Source of the DNA: Leptodontidium sp. MPI-SDFR-AT-0119
Lineage: Eukaryota; Ascomycota; Leotiomycetes; Helotiales; Leptodontidiaceae
Length of the DNA stretch: 64,000 nt
Assembly (NCBI GenBank): GCA_020726505.1
Contig: JAHLEZ010000004.1
Span: 186,001-250,000 of the forward strand
Reading direction: 5' to 3'
Below, one piece after another: positions 23,119-34,973 of the stretch. The translations under genes were made by a program, and so were the position numbers. The notes beneath the pieces are model-generated. The model saw only the letters and a program-made list of their open reading frames with translations. It had not been told where the DNA came from and searched no databases. The number at the start of each line of letters is the position of its first letter. Within the stretch, counting starts at the first letter, position 1.

Positions 23119-24043
23119 CCGCAGTAGTTGAACTCATCTTCAATCTCAGGGCACGCGGAGTTATGTAGGAAGTGAAGAAAAACTTCAGGCATTACACTGT
23201 CACCTCGTACATTCCGAGATTCTCGCGGATTAAACACTCGGATTACAATTGTTCCGGAAATCCACTGTCTGGGCAGATTTCGCGGCTGATTCTCATTTAC
23301 AAATGAAGAATGAAGTTGATGCAGAAAAGTAGACTGAAATTTTTGCGCCAAGAACATGTACGTGGATTACAAATCGCGGATCTGTCCGAATGCTGTCAGG
23401 GACCTTTCGTTTATGCATTCCCCAAACTCGGGAGGGAAGGGCCGTTGCGACCCGCAATTTTGCGTAATTTAAGCACTGCGGCTCCAGCCTCTTTTCTCCA
23501 AAACCCGGAGACCAGAACAAATTTGGAAAATGCGTCGACTCGTATATCGGACATAGTCACTTTTCTAGATGGGCCTCTGTAAGGTACTTTTGTTTCCATG
23601 ATTCGATAATGCTGAACTTTATTATTCAGTACGGAGGTAGGACCTCAGTCAGCTCACACCAGCATATAATACTTGGCTGTGGATAGATTGGGGGCTCTGA
23701 GTCCTAAGAAAAATGGAGGAGTGTGGCGGAGTTCAGTGAAGACGTGACATCTGTTGAACTGCTTGCCAAGCGGTTAACTGATGATTAAGGATGATGCTTT
23801 ACACAATCCCGGACCAAGAAATGAAAATTTTCAGTAGCTATGGAGCTCAAGATAGTGCAGTTCTCAAATTAGCAACCAAAGACATAGTCGACTATGGTGT
23901 GTGGACCTGAAATTTTGAGATATAAACCCCAAGACCTTCCTCCCAACTCAGCACCACCAGCTTCAAGCTTCTCAACTCACCACCTGCTCCAGAGTCCTCA
24001 GCAGTTCCACGACTTCGAAACAAGACAGCCCCAAAGTACAATC
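23119..24043. other. Divergent intergenic region, 0.9 kb
   Basis: Shared upstream region of the WSC gene (minus) and the secreted 205-aa gene (plus). No gene seen. A TATA-like GATATAAACC lies at 23918-23927. Confidence 0.5.
23918..23927 (+). promoter_or_regulatory. TATA-like box of the 205-aa secreted protein gene
   Basis: GATATAAACC lies ~117-126 bp before the ATG at 24044 and is followed by a C/A-rich leader typical of fungal 5' UTRs. Confidence 0.4.
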
Positions 24044-24770
24044 ATGTATATTCAAGCTCTCATTGTTGCGGCTCTGTCCGCGTCGGCATCTGCTGCCAAC
24101 TGCTGGCCAAGCGTCACCAACGGTATCTACACCAGCGACGTCGGTGTACAACTTGCCTGGAACTTGAGATCTACTCTCTGCCTCAACTACTGGAACTCAA
24201 ACACCAGAGTCCAGACCTACCACGGTGCTGACTGGGGTGATTGTGGCACCAACTGGAAAGGCGCTGGATCTTCATTTTGCTGGGGTGGATATTTCGTGAG
24301 TGGTTGCTCTTCTCAGATATGAAGGATGTAGAACTGACTTCAAGTAGCAAGCTCTCAACGCCGGAAACCAGCAGACTTGCTGGGTACGTAATATTCCGAC
24401 CTGATAGAACTTATGGCTGTTAATTGCTGACTTCTCGCAGGATACCTCTGAGGAAATCATCAACCAGTGTGCTTCTGGGCCTGGTGGCTTCATCCATCCC
24501 ACCGGAGGAAACTGGATCTGGGGTAACACTCGGACTGAGGGAGGTTACTACCAGGATGGAAATTACTACACTCGCCGCCGGGGACTCAAGGCAAGCAGGG
24601 AAGAACTTGCCGGACAGGCACAGATGGAGGGTGTTGTCTCTGTGGAGGAGCAACTGAACGCCACTGGACAGGACTTTAGGATCGTGGAGGTCAATTTGGA
24701 TATGTCTGTTGCTACGGATGTTACTTACCATCTTGATGGGACTTCTACAAACAACGTTGAGGCAAAGTGA
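24044..24770 (+). CDS. Secreted protein, 205 aa (effector-like candidate)
   Basis: Exons 24044-24295, 24348-24383 (12 codons), 24441-24770; introns of 52 and 57 bp. A signal peptide covers residues 1-17 (cleavage after Ala-Ser-Ala) and mature Asn-Cys-Trp-Pro follows. The mature part has six Cys in the first ~120 residues, and many Trp, Gly, Asn and Tyr (Tyr-His-Gly-Ala-Asp-Trp, Gly-Gly-Asn-Trp-Ile-Trp-Gly), suggesting a compact disulfide-bonded fold. An Arg-Arg-Arg-Gly at about residues 139-142 could be cut by a Kex2-like protease; the tail after it is acidic and Cys-free. I recognise no family. Small size, Cys content and secretion fit an effector or an antimicrobial/wall protein, but that is inference. 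The ATG chosen is the one directly before the signal peptide; an upstream in-frame ATG (23894) is rejected. Confidence 0.82.
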
Positions 24771-25768
24771 GCGAAGATTGAGTGTTGTTGGAGGATGGGA
24801 AAGTGGTGGGACAGGTTCTGGGGTGATGAATAGATGAGATAATTCTAGGATCCGTGGAAGGCTTCAATTGTGATTATAAATTTAATTCGTTGAAATAGCT
24901 TATAGCTAGCACTCTCTTCGGAGGCCCTTAGTTCTTCTCGGGAGATCTATAATTGATTCAACATCTCGCTTAGCTCCGAATAGTTACAAGTCCTTGCCTT
25001 TTTTACTCTATCTAGTTCTTTTAAACCGTGGTGGAAAAAGTACTTCAGTTGAGAAGTCCTTAGATGGTTGATAGAGTCTTGTCCGCGGGCCTAAGCGGAA
25101 TGTATGCAAGTAAGAGACCTACGTATCAAAGCCCAGCAAGGCAAATGCTTACTGGCTGTTCGATCCTTAAACTATGGATTGATGTGGAATTATCAGAACG
25201 AGCATTGGCTTTTGTGAGCATGCCCAGTCTACTTTTTTTTTTTTACTCTCTCGTCCCTGAGATTCGAACCGAGCAAGCAGTTTTGTCTCGATGAATCGAC
25301 CGGGGACTTGGTATCATGCCTTTTCAACCCTCGATTTCGTTGAGTCTTTCACCTCCTGGTGTCTATTTTGGACATCTAGCATCTTATGTAACTGCACCAG
25401 GGACCTAAGAGTACATTGCAGGTGTACCTAATTATGTATCCTCCGCTCAGGCTGGATGAGAGGTAGTTGTCACGGCCTGTCGCTTCGCTCCTTCCCAACA
25501 AATCGCGACTGCGACAGCCGCTCCTTCCTTAACCACCGCAAACCCAAGCCAGCCCAGCGCACTCATACCCTTCCTCTACTTCATCCTCTTCTCTCTTCTT
25601 CTTCTCCTTTCACCATCCAACAACCATCAACACCATCACCGTCGTTCGTGCAGCAGTATCATCTGCCACTGCTACGCCATCAAGATCGCCCTTTTGGTTC
25701 CTCCATCCATCGTTCCCTAGATCACACATCTACACACTTTCGCATCCACTCTCGTTCATCGGCCCACG
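24771..25768. other. Intergenic, 1 kb
   Basis: No supported gene. A tRNA B-box-like GATTCGAACC (25261 region) was considered and rejected. The last 300 bp form a C/T-rich leader of the next gene. Confidence 0.5.
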
Positions 25769-26891
25769 ATGTCTTCCTCTACCGCCCTTCTCCCCAAGAA
25801 CAAGAAGGATGATCACGTACGTCTCTCTTCTTCTCCCAATCCATCAATCTCAATATCAACATCAGCATCACAATACTGACATCTCCAAGCCCATCTTTCT
25901 TCGCGTCTGCCACTCTCCATGGACCTCGATCGGTCAGAAGGCCCTCGTTGGTCTTCGTGGTTTGACCGCCGTCTACCTTCTTGCCAGCTTCGCCATGATC
26001 ATCGACTACGAGATCAAGCACACTGATGATGGAAAGCTTGCCCTCTTCAAGTTCTCCAACATCGAATATGGTATTCAGGTTCTCTATCACTGGATGGCCT
26101 TCGTGAGTTGATCTCCTCTGCCACTCATTCCATTACTGACTCTTCTAGACTTGGACTTTCATGCACCTTCACTATCCTCACCACAGTACCTCTACCCCAT
26201 CCAATGCCACCCGTATCCAGAAGATGCTTTCACCACCTCGCCAGAATCCTACCACCAAGAATCGCACCTGGTTCAGCATTTTCTACACCGTCGCACAGAC
26301 CTGGCCACATGTTTCTGCCTTCATTCACTGGGCTATCTTGGTTCCAAAGGGCAGGGCCAGCATTCCAGGTATGCTGATCTCCTGTGGTCGCAATTCTCTA
26401 CTAACCACACTTAGTTGATCAAACCTTTGGCCATGGTCAATTCACTACCTTCTATGTCATCACCAAATACGGCGTCAGCTCCATTGTTGCCTTGATCGAA
26501 GTCATCTTTTACAGCAGCATCAAGTGTCAATTCGTGAGTACCTCAACTTGCGATATCAACATCTGCTAACTTCTTCAGCCCATCCCTGCTCACGTCATCG
26601 GTCTCTCAATCCTTACCTTGGCATACATTGGTTGGGCATACGTCGGATACATTGTCACTGACAAGTGGGCTTTGTACTTCTTGAACCACCAAGAGATGAA
26701 ATGGGAGCATGTCATTGGAAGCTGGGTCGGATTTGTCGTTCTCACAAACATCTGTAAGCCTTCGACCTCTGTCGTCTGGCGCATGCTGACCGTCAGTCTT
26801 TGTCTTTGTCTATGGTATCACCGCCATTCGCGAGAGATTGACCCGTAAGGGAGAGCACAAGAACTCTGGCTACCAACAACTTCCTCATTAG
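25769..26891 (+). CDS. Multi-pass membrane protein, 289 aa, six exons
   Basis: Exons 25769-25816, 25890-26102, 26149-26368, 26415-26533, 26579-26753, 26797-26891; introns of 43-73 bp, all GT-AG and in frame. After a short Ser/Lys-rich cytosolic start (Pro-Lys-Asn-Lys-Lys) there are about six hydrophobic helices: near residues 40-58, 75-92, 133-157, 170-192, 203-222 and 247-268. A conserved-looking His/Trp block spans TM2 (Tyr-His-Trp-Met, Met-His-Leu-His-Tyr-Pro-His-His). A basic tail ends in Glu-His-Lys-Asn-Ser-Gly-Tyr-Gln-Gln. Organisation and length resemble FAR-17a/AIG1- or rolling-stone-like membrane protein families, but I cannot assign it. Probably a conserved fungal gene given its tidy structure and codon use; function unknown. 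Confidence 0.8.
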
Positions 26892-27318
26892 CGACCATCG
26901 TGGCCTTTGGGCTACTGACGACGGGTTGTTTTAGTAACAATTTGCTCTGATGACAAGTTTGCGCTCGTGACGTGATGTGTCTCATGGAAGGTTGCTTTGG
27001 AGGTCGTTTCGTGGAGGTATCGCTAGATTGAGTTGACCTTTCATTTGTCTTTTCTCTGTTTGACATCGGTCGGGCTGAGAGTTCCAGTATGGAGATTGGA
27101 CTTTGTATTGATATCGCAGATTCGGGATGCTCTTGGTAGTTCTTATTCGTAATTCAGAACCTTCCGTATTCCTTCGTATCATTGCAATTGACCAATCATC
27201 AACGATCAGGTGATGTCTAGTGGCTTAGTGCTGCGCCTCGTTGAAGCATTTCGTAAATATCTCATCTCAACTTCACTCCTTCATCTTGAACACCAAAACT
27301 TCATTTGCGATATTTAAA
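26892..27318. other. Intergenic, 0.4 kb
   Basis: 3' UTR of the membrane protein gene and promoter of the following small gene. Nothing else seen. Confidence 0.5.
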
Positions 27319-27637
27319 ATGGACAACCCAACTGATGTAAGAACTCGTCAACTTCCAGTGGACGATCCTTTAACCAATCCAACTCTAGTCCTCCCCACCA
27401 CCGCGATACAACATCGCAATCCAACCGGAACAGCAGAGGATGAACGCACGCATCTACGGCACCATCCTCCCCAGTGAAGCCGAGCTAGCGGCTCGAGATG
27501 AGAGGGAGAGGGAAAGAGAGAGGAGGGAGAGGCGGGAAGAGGTGCTGAGTAAAGCGCTTTGGGTTCTGGTTGCTGTTGTGCTTGGGGTGGGGGTTGGGGG
27601 GTATTTGTGGGCTTTGGTGGAGATGGCGAAGGGGTAG
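27319..27637 (+). CDS. Small single-pass membrane protein, 88 aa
   Basis: Exons 27319-27336 (six codons) and 27389-27637, with a 52-bp intron (GTAAGA...CTAG). Splicing joins the start codon of one frame to the long downstream frame of another, giving a continuous protein and explaining two overlapping open frames. A Pro-rich start leads into Gln-Pro-Glu-Gln-Gln-Arg-Met-Asn-Ala-Arg-Ile-Tyr-Gly, a highly charged Glu/Arg helix (~43-60) and one C-terminal membrane helix of Val/Leu/Gly (~65-83). Predicted tail-anchored-like topology. No family recognised. Confidence 0.65.
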
Positions 27638-28766
27638 AGGTGGTAGAGGATGATGGGGAGGTGAGAGGAGGGGGGGAGGGGATGAGATTCTTAAGTTAAA
27701 ATAGGTTTCCCGACAATCTGAAGTCCGTTCCCCATAGCTCGCTGGTTCATTCTGCTTTTCTGAATTCTTGATCCAGATTGCTTTGTTTGATTTTAGGTAG
27801 GTAGTCTCAATGCTGTGGCAGTCCCGCTGTGAGACTGGACCGAGTCGCTGAGGTTGAACGAGACTCGCTGACTCGACGGGACTTTGGTAGCTCTTTTTTA
27901 GAACTTCGTTCTCGGTCGTCCATGTGGTTTAGTTGCTCAGGGGTCTGACGTGCAAAGTGTTGGTATTAGGTGAGGCTGGGATATCGTTTCCTCTTTTGGG
28001 GGAGGAGGGGATTATGGAGGATGTACGGGGTTCAGTTTGCATTTTGGATGTCAGAACGTGGATGGCGATGGGGAGAAGGGCAGGATCCTTGTATATAGCT
28101 TTGTTTCAGTTGTCCTTGCGATGCCATGACAGGCTATCGTGAATACATGTGGGTTTGGCGACACGAGAGTTTGCAGGAAAATCAGATCAATATCAATAAT
28201 AACATCATCCAAGGCCAAGAGGGTGGTGGGGGCGACATGATTTGAATATTAGCTGAGGATGAGAAGAAATATGGCTGTAGTTTGAAGTATGGATGGAAAG
28301 AAAGCCTAAGAGAGAAACAATTCATGTTTACAAAATGCCTCGCTTTCCGCTGCTTTTCGAGACAGGCCGAGTCATCGATACCTCACGCTTTGGATGGCCC
28401 CACTCAATGTGGTTTGGATTTTGAAATTGATCCATTCGGCGTACGCTATGTGGTTACGTGGTCATGGGTGGATGCGGTACGTATTCCCGTGTCCTAGCTT
28501 CTAATTGGCCCTAAGATGTCATGGCTTCTGATTTTCTTTTCAACAGCTAGGTCTGGGTCTACTTCCGGCCCGCGCTAGTTCCTTGTCACACACCTATAAG
28601 TAACTAGAGAAAGGGTTCAAAGACCGGCTTTTACTACGATATATATTTTTCCATTTTAAAGCATCAGTCTCAAGACCGTCGTCAAAAATCTAAAGCACGA
28701 AACAAACCATCGAGGCTCCGTTTGCAAGTCAATCTTCCCGCTAAAATTTGGCACCAAAGAGACGTA
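27638..28766. other. Intergenic, 1.1 kb, left flank of the transposon
   Basis: Normal base composition up to the exact transposon end at 28767, where it becomes strongly AT-rich. Open frames (27933-28142, 28282-28497) have no domain. No gene supported. Confidence 0.45.
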
Positions 28767-28819
28767 CAGTCGGACCGCTTCAAACACGACAATTTTAGAA
28801 ATTAAGTATTATAAAATAT
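28767..28819 (+). repeat. Left terminal inverted repeat, 53 bp
   Basis: Exact reverse complement of 32696-32748. Similarity continues inward for ~12 more bases with C/T differences, as expected from RIP. Confidence 0.95.
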
Positions 28820-29413
28820 CTGTTTAACCTATATTATACGCCTAATTACTAGCGTTTTAACGGACCCACTTTTATCCCGATCGGGCTTAGGATTAAATAC
28901 TTATAACGTTGCTAAGGCCGTGACAGGGGGGCCAAAATTTTTGAGATTTTTAATTTATATATATATATATGTTTTTAAATTCTAATAATGAATATTATTC
29001 AATTATTTTTCTTTGTAAATTTGTTATTAAATAGAATAAAGCTTTTGATAAGAAATCTTTTTGAGAATTATTAAACAGACTCACTTTATATTATACTTTT
29101 TATTTTTTAGTTATTTTTAAAATTAAATAAATAATTAAATTAAAAGCCGACGATTCTATAAAGTTAAAAAGAGATCTTTAATTCAGATTCGGAGTTTAAC
29201 TCTTTATAAAGCACTTTTATAACTGCTGAGTTAGCTACCGCGCTAGTAAATAAATACAAAATCTAACTAATTAAGCTAATTCGTCTATCTCTTATTTACC
29301 TTCGGGGATGATATTAAACTCCTTTATTATAGTCTCTAAGATAGTTCTATGGCCACTTTGTTTCTTAACACACCAACCGGCTTGCTTCACGCTAAGCCCT
29401 TTCCAGTAAGCGT

Positions 29414-32304
29414 CTATAAAGCGTGAAGCTCTATTATAGTACCTTTGTAGCGTATTAAGAGGACAAGAATTAAGAGCTTTAAAACAAGCTTCTTTAGCCT
29501 AAAGATATAAGTTAGTAAATTAAAAGATTGAATTATATAACGTACCTCTAGAAAGGTCTCTTTCCAAACCTGTCGATAAAGGTTCTTACAATAGGCCCAA
29601 TATATCTTAATCAGGTTTAGCTCGCAATAGAATTTCGGTAGAAATAGACATTTATAGCCCCTAGCCAATAGTATCTCTTCAAGTACTAATTTTTATTTAA
29701 AGAAATCCTTGTAATTGGCTAGAATCCTCGCTAAACAACAGGTTATAGGCTTTTTAGGAGGCCAAGAAAGAATTAGATTACAATTCTTTTTAGCTTCACC
29801 AGAGCACTTAATAACTGGGCATTTTTTACCTATTAATTATTAATATATTACTTAATAAATAAAAGTTACTTACCAATTAGTAAACAACCTCTCTCGGCAA
29901 GGATCGCTCTAATCCCCTTTAGGACTTCTTCAATCACAGTCTTCTTAACTCTCTTTTTATTAGGGTGGCCTTCAATTGCCACCTTAATAGTCTTTTCTAC
30001 CTTATAATTCAACTCTTAAATTGTACCAACTAATCCACGGGCTCGCTTAGCCTCGCTAATATCAGGAGGAAAGGTTGTATTTTATAAACTTAAAGTTAAT
30101 AAGTACTTCTTAAAAGGGAAGGTATAACTAAATTAACCTTCTAAGGTAAAGGAGCTCCGCCTTTACTAAGATTTATAGCAAAAGCGTTTAAAGCTCCGTC
30201 TCCCTTACTAGCGTGAGCACTTGATTAGTCGAATACGAAAACAGCTACCTTATTCGGGTGCTTTTCTTTAAATATATTAATAGCGTTAGTAACTTGAGTT
30301 AATAGTTACTTTGTATCCCAATAAGGCGTTTTATTAGGGCCTCCGGGATAAATGATTTGCCGAGCATCTCTTGAGCCAATTATAAGCCTCCCTTTAAGGC
30401 TTATAAAGTCAGAGCAGTGAATTAGCCCTCCTTTACTTTTTAAAGGCATTTTTTATTGATTCTCGTTTAATTAAATCCGCTTAGAGTACTCTTTAGCGTA
30501 AAAGTAACTCTCGTCGTAGTAATATATAACGTGCTCTTTCTCTCCTAAGGGTAAGTCAGGTGTAATAGGTTATGGTACTCCGTTAGCGTTTTCTTCGTAG
30601 TTAGTAGAAAGAGCTTGATATTAAGTTATTTATAGTAGAAATTCCTTTTAAATTAGTTAATAAATACTTCCTAAAAAGGAAGGTATAACTTACTATTTGA
30701 CGATATTCGATTACGTTAGCTCTCTTATGGCCGTCTATATAAACCCCTTTCTTTTCTTTAGTAGCGTAAAATCCGAGGCGATTTAACCACTTATAAGTAA
30801 TTGTTTTACTAAGGGGTTTTTACTCTTTTGGCTTTTTACCGGGGTTATTGTATATACCGGTAGTCTTTCTTAAAAGAGGTTTCTTACTCTTTTTAGCTAA
30901 AGTAAGTAAGCGAGGCATAATTTCCGTATTAAGAGCGTAGCGAAACCTCTTTAGCGTGACAATAGCGAGTTTTTGAGCTAATAACTAAGTCTTATAAGCT
31001 CGAAAAACGTCTTTGTTGTCTAAATAAGACCGATTTTGTTGTTTACCTCCTCGAGTTTTAATTAATAGAGATTTATATATACGGTAATAAAGAAATAAAG
31101 CTTTAATTTTACGGGCAAGAGTTTTTCCGTCTCCTGTAAGGTAATTACTCTCGGCAATAAGAAGAGAGGCTTCGATTTAACTTCGGCGAGGACTCTTTTT
31201 TAAGAGATTTTAGACGTATTATTAAATCAAGTAATAATTAAAGTAAAGTCGAGGTAAGAGCTTAATTCACTTATTTTCAAGTTGCTTCTTAATCGAGTTA
31301 AGAACCTCTCTATAAGTCCTTGGCGTTGAATTAAGCTCTGGAGAGCCTATATTAATAGCGTTATCAATTAGAGAGTTTAATAAGAGCTTACTTTGTCCAC
31401 TGTCAATAAACTCTATATCGTTGAGATTGTCTAATTTAATAGAGTAATCTTCGGCTCTTAATTCCTCTTTAATAAGCTTGTCAAATTCAGAATCTTCGTC
31501 ACTCGATTTAATATCTTCGAATATATCGTCTTCTTCTTCTTGAGGTAGTAATAGAAGTGGAGGTAAAGGTAGAGGTTTTAGCGTAAAAAAGCTAGTGAGA
31601 GCTTTTTAAGTAGTCGATTTAATATTCGACGGCGTTTAAGAAGCTTTTTAAAGAGCCTTTTTTCGATTTATCTCCGCTTAAGCACGACGAGCTCTTTTCT
31701 AAGTATTAAGACTCTTATCTTCAAGGGAAGCTAATTTGCTTTAATAAGGGCCTTTAAGTTCTAATTTATAAGTTAAATAATTATATAATAAAGAGTTAAA
31801 GAATAACTTACTAAGAGTTGGCGTATTAATTACTTTCTTAAAAGGTATACTCTAATTACCTTCTAAGTTAATTATTAACTAAGAAAAGGACTTAAAGATC
31901 TTAACCTCTTCGTCTACTTCTCTCTTAACATTTAATTCGTTAATATCCTCCCTGTCTAGCCTATCCGGGCCTAGCTCTTTAAGATCTTAATCTAAATACT
32001 CGTTATTATAAGTAGTATCATCTTCTTCTTCACTCTCAGTCTCTTCCTCGCTCTCTAATTCGCTAATCACTTAAGCTACTGTATTCTCCTCCTCAGATTC
32101 TGATTCGTCGGCTTGACTACTATTAAAAGCAGTAGGCGTGTGTGTAGGGGTACGCTTTATAGGTCGTAAGGGTAGGAGAAGTGTAGTAGAGGTAATAGAG
32201 GATTCTAGTGTTTTTTGACGAGAACGCTTTGTGATTAGCCTAATAGGCGATCTAGGAGGTGATTTAGCGAGTGTATCGCTTCGATTTCGCTTTAAAGAAG
32301 CCAT
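29414..32304 (-). pseudogene. Transposase of the Tc1/mariner-type element (RIP-inactivated)
   Basis: Reading on the minus strand starts at ATG 32304 (77 open codons rich in Ser, Thr, Arg and Pro, then acidic) and continues through repeated TAA stops. The stretch at about 30000-30450 reads as a recognisable catalytic core: Gly-Gly-Pro-Asn-Lys-Thr-Pro-Tyr-Trp-Asp, then Val-Phe-Asp before a stop and Ser-Ser-Ala-His. The stretch at 29414-29668 holds the Leu-Pro-Lys-Phe-x-Cys-Glu-Leu-Asn motif. Stops fall at positions where Gln is expected, consistent with CAA to TAA change. Not a functional gene. Confidence 0.85.
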
Positions 32305-32695
32305 ATTAGGTCTTATAAAGGTGTGGTAGCTGTAGTAGTTGTAAAGGTAAGGTAATATAAGATAAGTTTAACGTTAAAGTTAAAGATATTTTCACTCGCG
32401 TAAGTGCTAAGAGCGAAAACAAATAAATAACTAGATTTTAAATCTCAACAATTTTAAAAATCTTTTAATCTAGATTATAAAAGAGAGTCAGGGGCGTCGA
32501 ATGCACTTATTAGTTTTTTTTATAGGTCTTAATAAGAAAGTTATATCGTTGCCAAGGCCAAGGGGGCCAAAAGTTTTAAAAACCCGCCAAGACTCGATGA
32601 TATTAAAGTGTAACTTTTTAATTATATAGTAAAATAAAAAAAACTAAGAGGCTAAATAGCGTTATTTAATTAGACGTAGATTATAGATTAAACAA

Positions 32696-32748
32696 ATATT
32701 TTATAATACTTAATTTCTAAAATTGTCGTGTTTGAAGCGGTCCGACTG
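32696..32748 (-). repeat. Right terminal inverted repeat, 53 bp
   Basis: Exact reverse complement of 28767-28819; the outer end is followed by TA. Confidence 0.95.
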
Positions 32749-32798
32749 TACACAGTAATCACTCTATCTTTCCCTCGATTCGAACTATAGTCACAAAC

Positions 32799-33071
32799 AT
32801 GGACAATATCACAAAGATATTCAGCTTAGGTTGCGGTATCCTCGGTGTCCTAGCCAACACAGTGACAGCAACGCAGGGATGGGAAAATAAGGCTCTCCAA
32901 ATCGGATGCACGGGGTTATTTGTGGCGATGAATCTACGGACAATATATCGGGTATATTTGTATGGGCGTGAGGAGATGAGAAGGCAGATTATGGGGGGCA
33001 GGGCGCGGAAAACCTTTATGGAGAGGTTGGAGGAGGGCTTTCATGAGAGACTTTGGGTGGGGCAAAGATAG
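32799..33071 (+). CDS. Orphan small membrane protein, 90 aa
   Basis: Single-exon frame starting 51 bp outside the transposon end. Residues 8-25 and ~33-55 are hydrophobic (two membrane helices), followed by a basic amphipathic tail (Arg-Glu-Glu-Met-Arg-Arg-Gln, later Glu-Arg-Leu-Glu-Glu). The leader before the ATG (C/T-rich, then ACAAACATGG) fits a fungal start context. No family recognised. The insertion next door may have removed or replaced its promoter. It resembles other short two-helix genes to its right in layout only. Confidence 0.5.
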   Translation: MDNITKIFSLGCGILGVLANTVTATQGWENKALQIGCTGLFVAMNLRTIYRVYLYGREEMRRQIMGGRARKTFMERLEEGFHERLWVGQR

Positions 33072-33850
33072 TGGAGATCGCGGATTGTGGGTGGTTTTGT
33101 TCAATTCTTGTGGTTTCTGTTATGACAGAGTATCGATAGGACATTGAGAGTGTATGCGGTAGTCTGAATAAGAACATTTCGTCACATATAATTCTACAGA
33201 AGTGCTCAGATTACCACCACTCCAGCTATGTGAGCTTGTTTTGAGGAGGGGTCTTGATAATTATCTGGAGGCAGCTTGGGGCGGTGTGTCGTGGTAGAGG
33301 CGCTATCCTATAGCTATCCTATGTCTCCACTAGCTCTGCAAGGTCTAGAAAATTTGAGATATTGGGTGTTTCGAATCCCTCTTCGGTTGTATCCCAGTAT
33401 TTTAGAGAAATAGAAGTAGAATCTCATCTTTTGTTACTAGTTGGGAGTTGAAGGCTTGATCTAGTCGGTATTAAAGATACGAAGATGTGAAAATTATATG
33501 CTGCAGACCTGAAGGCCTGATTAGCTGGCTTTTCTCGGACGATAGATTGAGTTGTGGAGCTCGTAAATGTGGCATCGACAGTCTAATAAACAGGCTATGA
33601 CTGTTACGAGTGATTCAGGTAGCCTGATTTTGTAAGAACCTTTTAAAGGATAGATTGTGGTCAGGAATGATGTCGCTCGAACACCATTCAGAGCGTAATT
33701 TGGTTTGAACCCGACTCAACTAGCTTCATGTTGGCCCCATAAGTCTGTACAAGCTCCTATCATATTTATTTGCTCAAATCCTAGTCTCGTGCCACGTCTG
33801 ATGATTTCGATACCCTCTTACTTTTCATCTTTACTTTTGACTCCTTCGAC
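33072..33850. other. Intergenic, 0.8 kb
   Basis: No gene seen in either strand. Confidence 0.5.
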
Positions 33851-34439
33851 ATGGACACATCTGAGTGGCGCGGGCTTGCGATCCTGCTCGTGGGCATAAT
33901 GTCGTTATGTAATTTTACAGCTTCAAAAGTCTTGTTGGACAATGTCTCTTGGGTTGAATATGCGACTATCTTAGCTTGTTGGCTTACAGCCTGCAAATTG
34001 GCACAATTGGAAGGAAAGGTCCGAAGTGGGCATGATTATCCTGCCCGAAGGAACGGCTGAAGGCTATCCAATCCCTAACAGAAAATTGCAAGAACAACAT
34101 AAAGTTTCTGTCACCGACGAAGGAGAGCCATCGAATTATGAATTATGAGAGCGCAGACGAGTATCAAGAATCAATCACCGAAGGATCTGAGAAAGCTACA
34201 GAGGCGGTGTCGGAAACATCGACCTCGCAGCTAGCACTTCTGAATAAACAGTAAGAGGACCTGACCATCGAACTCGCAGAGAGCTTCCTTGTGCTAGAGT
34301 TTCAAAGCGAGATGAAGAGAGCAGCGATGGAGATATATTTTGGGATTCTACAGAGCCAGACGGTGGTGTGAGCGAAACAGCATATCTCAAGGCAAAATCG
34401 CTATATAGTGATATTCTGATGGTACATCAAGAAAAGTAA
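33851..34439 (+). CDS. Orphan membrane/helical protein, structure uncertain
   Basis: Two parts seem to belong together. From ATG 33851 a frame encodes two hydrophobic helices (residues ~8-30 and ~36-52). From ~34036 another frame is open to 34250, then a good 47-bp intron (34251-34297, GTAAGA, CTGAC branch, CTAG) leads to 34298-34439 with TAA. That second part is hydrophilic, rich in Glu, Ser, Thr and Lys, and likely helical or disordered. The junction between the two parts is not resolved: no donor/acceptor pair of normal length connects the frames well, so an unusual intron or a frameshift (pseudogene) is possible. It is similar in layout to 37686-38309. Confidence 0.35.
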
Positions 34440-34973
34440 CTTTATATATAATTGTTTGGAGAGGAGATCCAGATATTGGAGAAGTTGGTTTTGGAGGAGG
34501 GGAGGAGTAGTGCGGATACGCTCATTGCGGAGAGTGTTGGGTAGGAATTGGGATATATTAGATTAGATTTGTAAGGGATTTCTTCGATATCTGGTTTTGT
34601 ACTATTGCTGTGTATTTTGGTGCACAAGGAAATGAATTACCGAGATATATGGCATCACAATGACCGGATCTTTCGATTTTGAAAAGCCTTAGGCCCAAGG
34701 GTGGTTGCTATTCGTCATAGCGCCCGAGGTTTTGTATGGGGAATAACAGAGAAGTGCGGTCAGAGCCAGATTTTCAATGTTCTATATCAATTCCAGAACT
34801 CTTTGGCTCCCTCCAGGAAAGCTGGTTAAGCTACAAACGATATATGTCTCCGACAAAACACATCCCGTTATGTTCTCTCGATTACTCTTCTCAAACTGAT
34901 TCCACACGAGACAGAAACGATATATCACAGCAAGCAAATAAGTTTAGTCATTACCTCGGCACTTTTCTCCGAG

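Larger units (their letters stand above)
28767..32748 (-). mobile_element. Tc1/mariner-type DNA transposon, RIP-degraded, 3982 bp
   Basis: Bounded by 53-bp perfect terminal inverted repeats starting CAGTCGGACC, with a TA dinucleotide on each side (28765-28766 and 32749-32750), the target duplication of Tc1/mariner elements. The interior is very AT-rich, with few CpA/TpG but retained CpG, the pattern left by RIP. On the minus strand a transposase remains readable in pieces: a Ser/Arg/Thr-rich start from ATG 32304, an Asp in a VFD-stop-SSAHAS block (about 30225-30250), and FLPKFYCELN (around 29610-29650), the region of the third catalytic acidic residue in DDE_3-type transposases. Many stops are TAA where Gln (CAA) is expected, for example within the SSAHAS block. 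The element is dead for its own transposase; its ends could still be mobilised by a related enzyme. Confidence 0.93.

Noticed and set aside
25215..25320. tRNA-like B box (GGTTCGAATC on the minus strand) with partly pairing ends
   Set aside because: The interval between the pairing ends is too short for a tRNA, the T-stem does not pair, and no A box or T-run terminator is in place.
33340..33410. tRNA-like TTCGAATCCC block
   Set aside because: Stem pairing fails at two of five positions and no 5' half is present.
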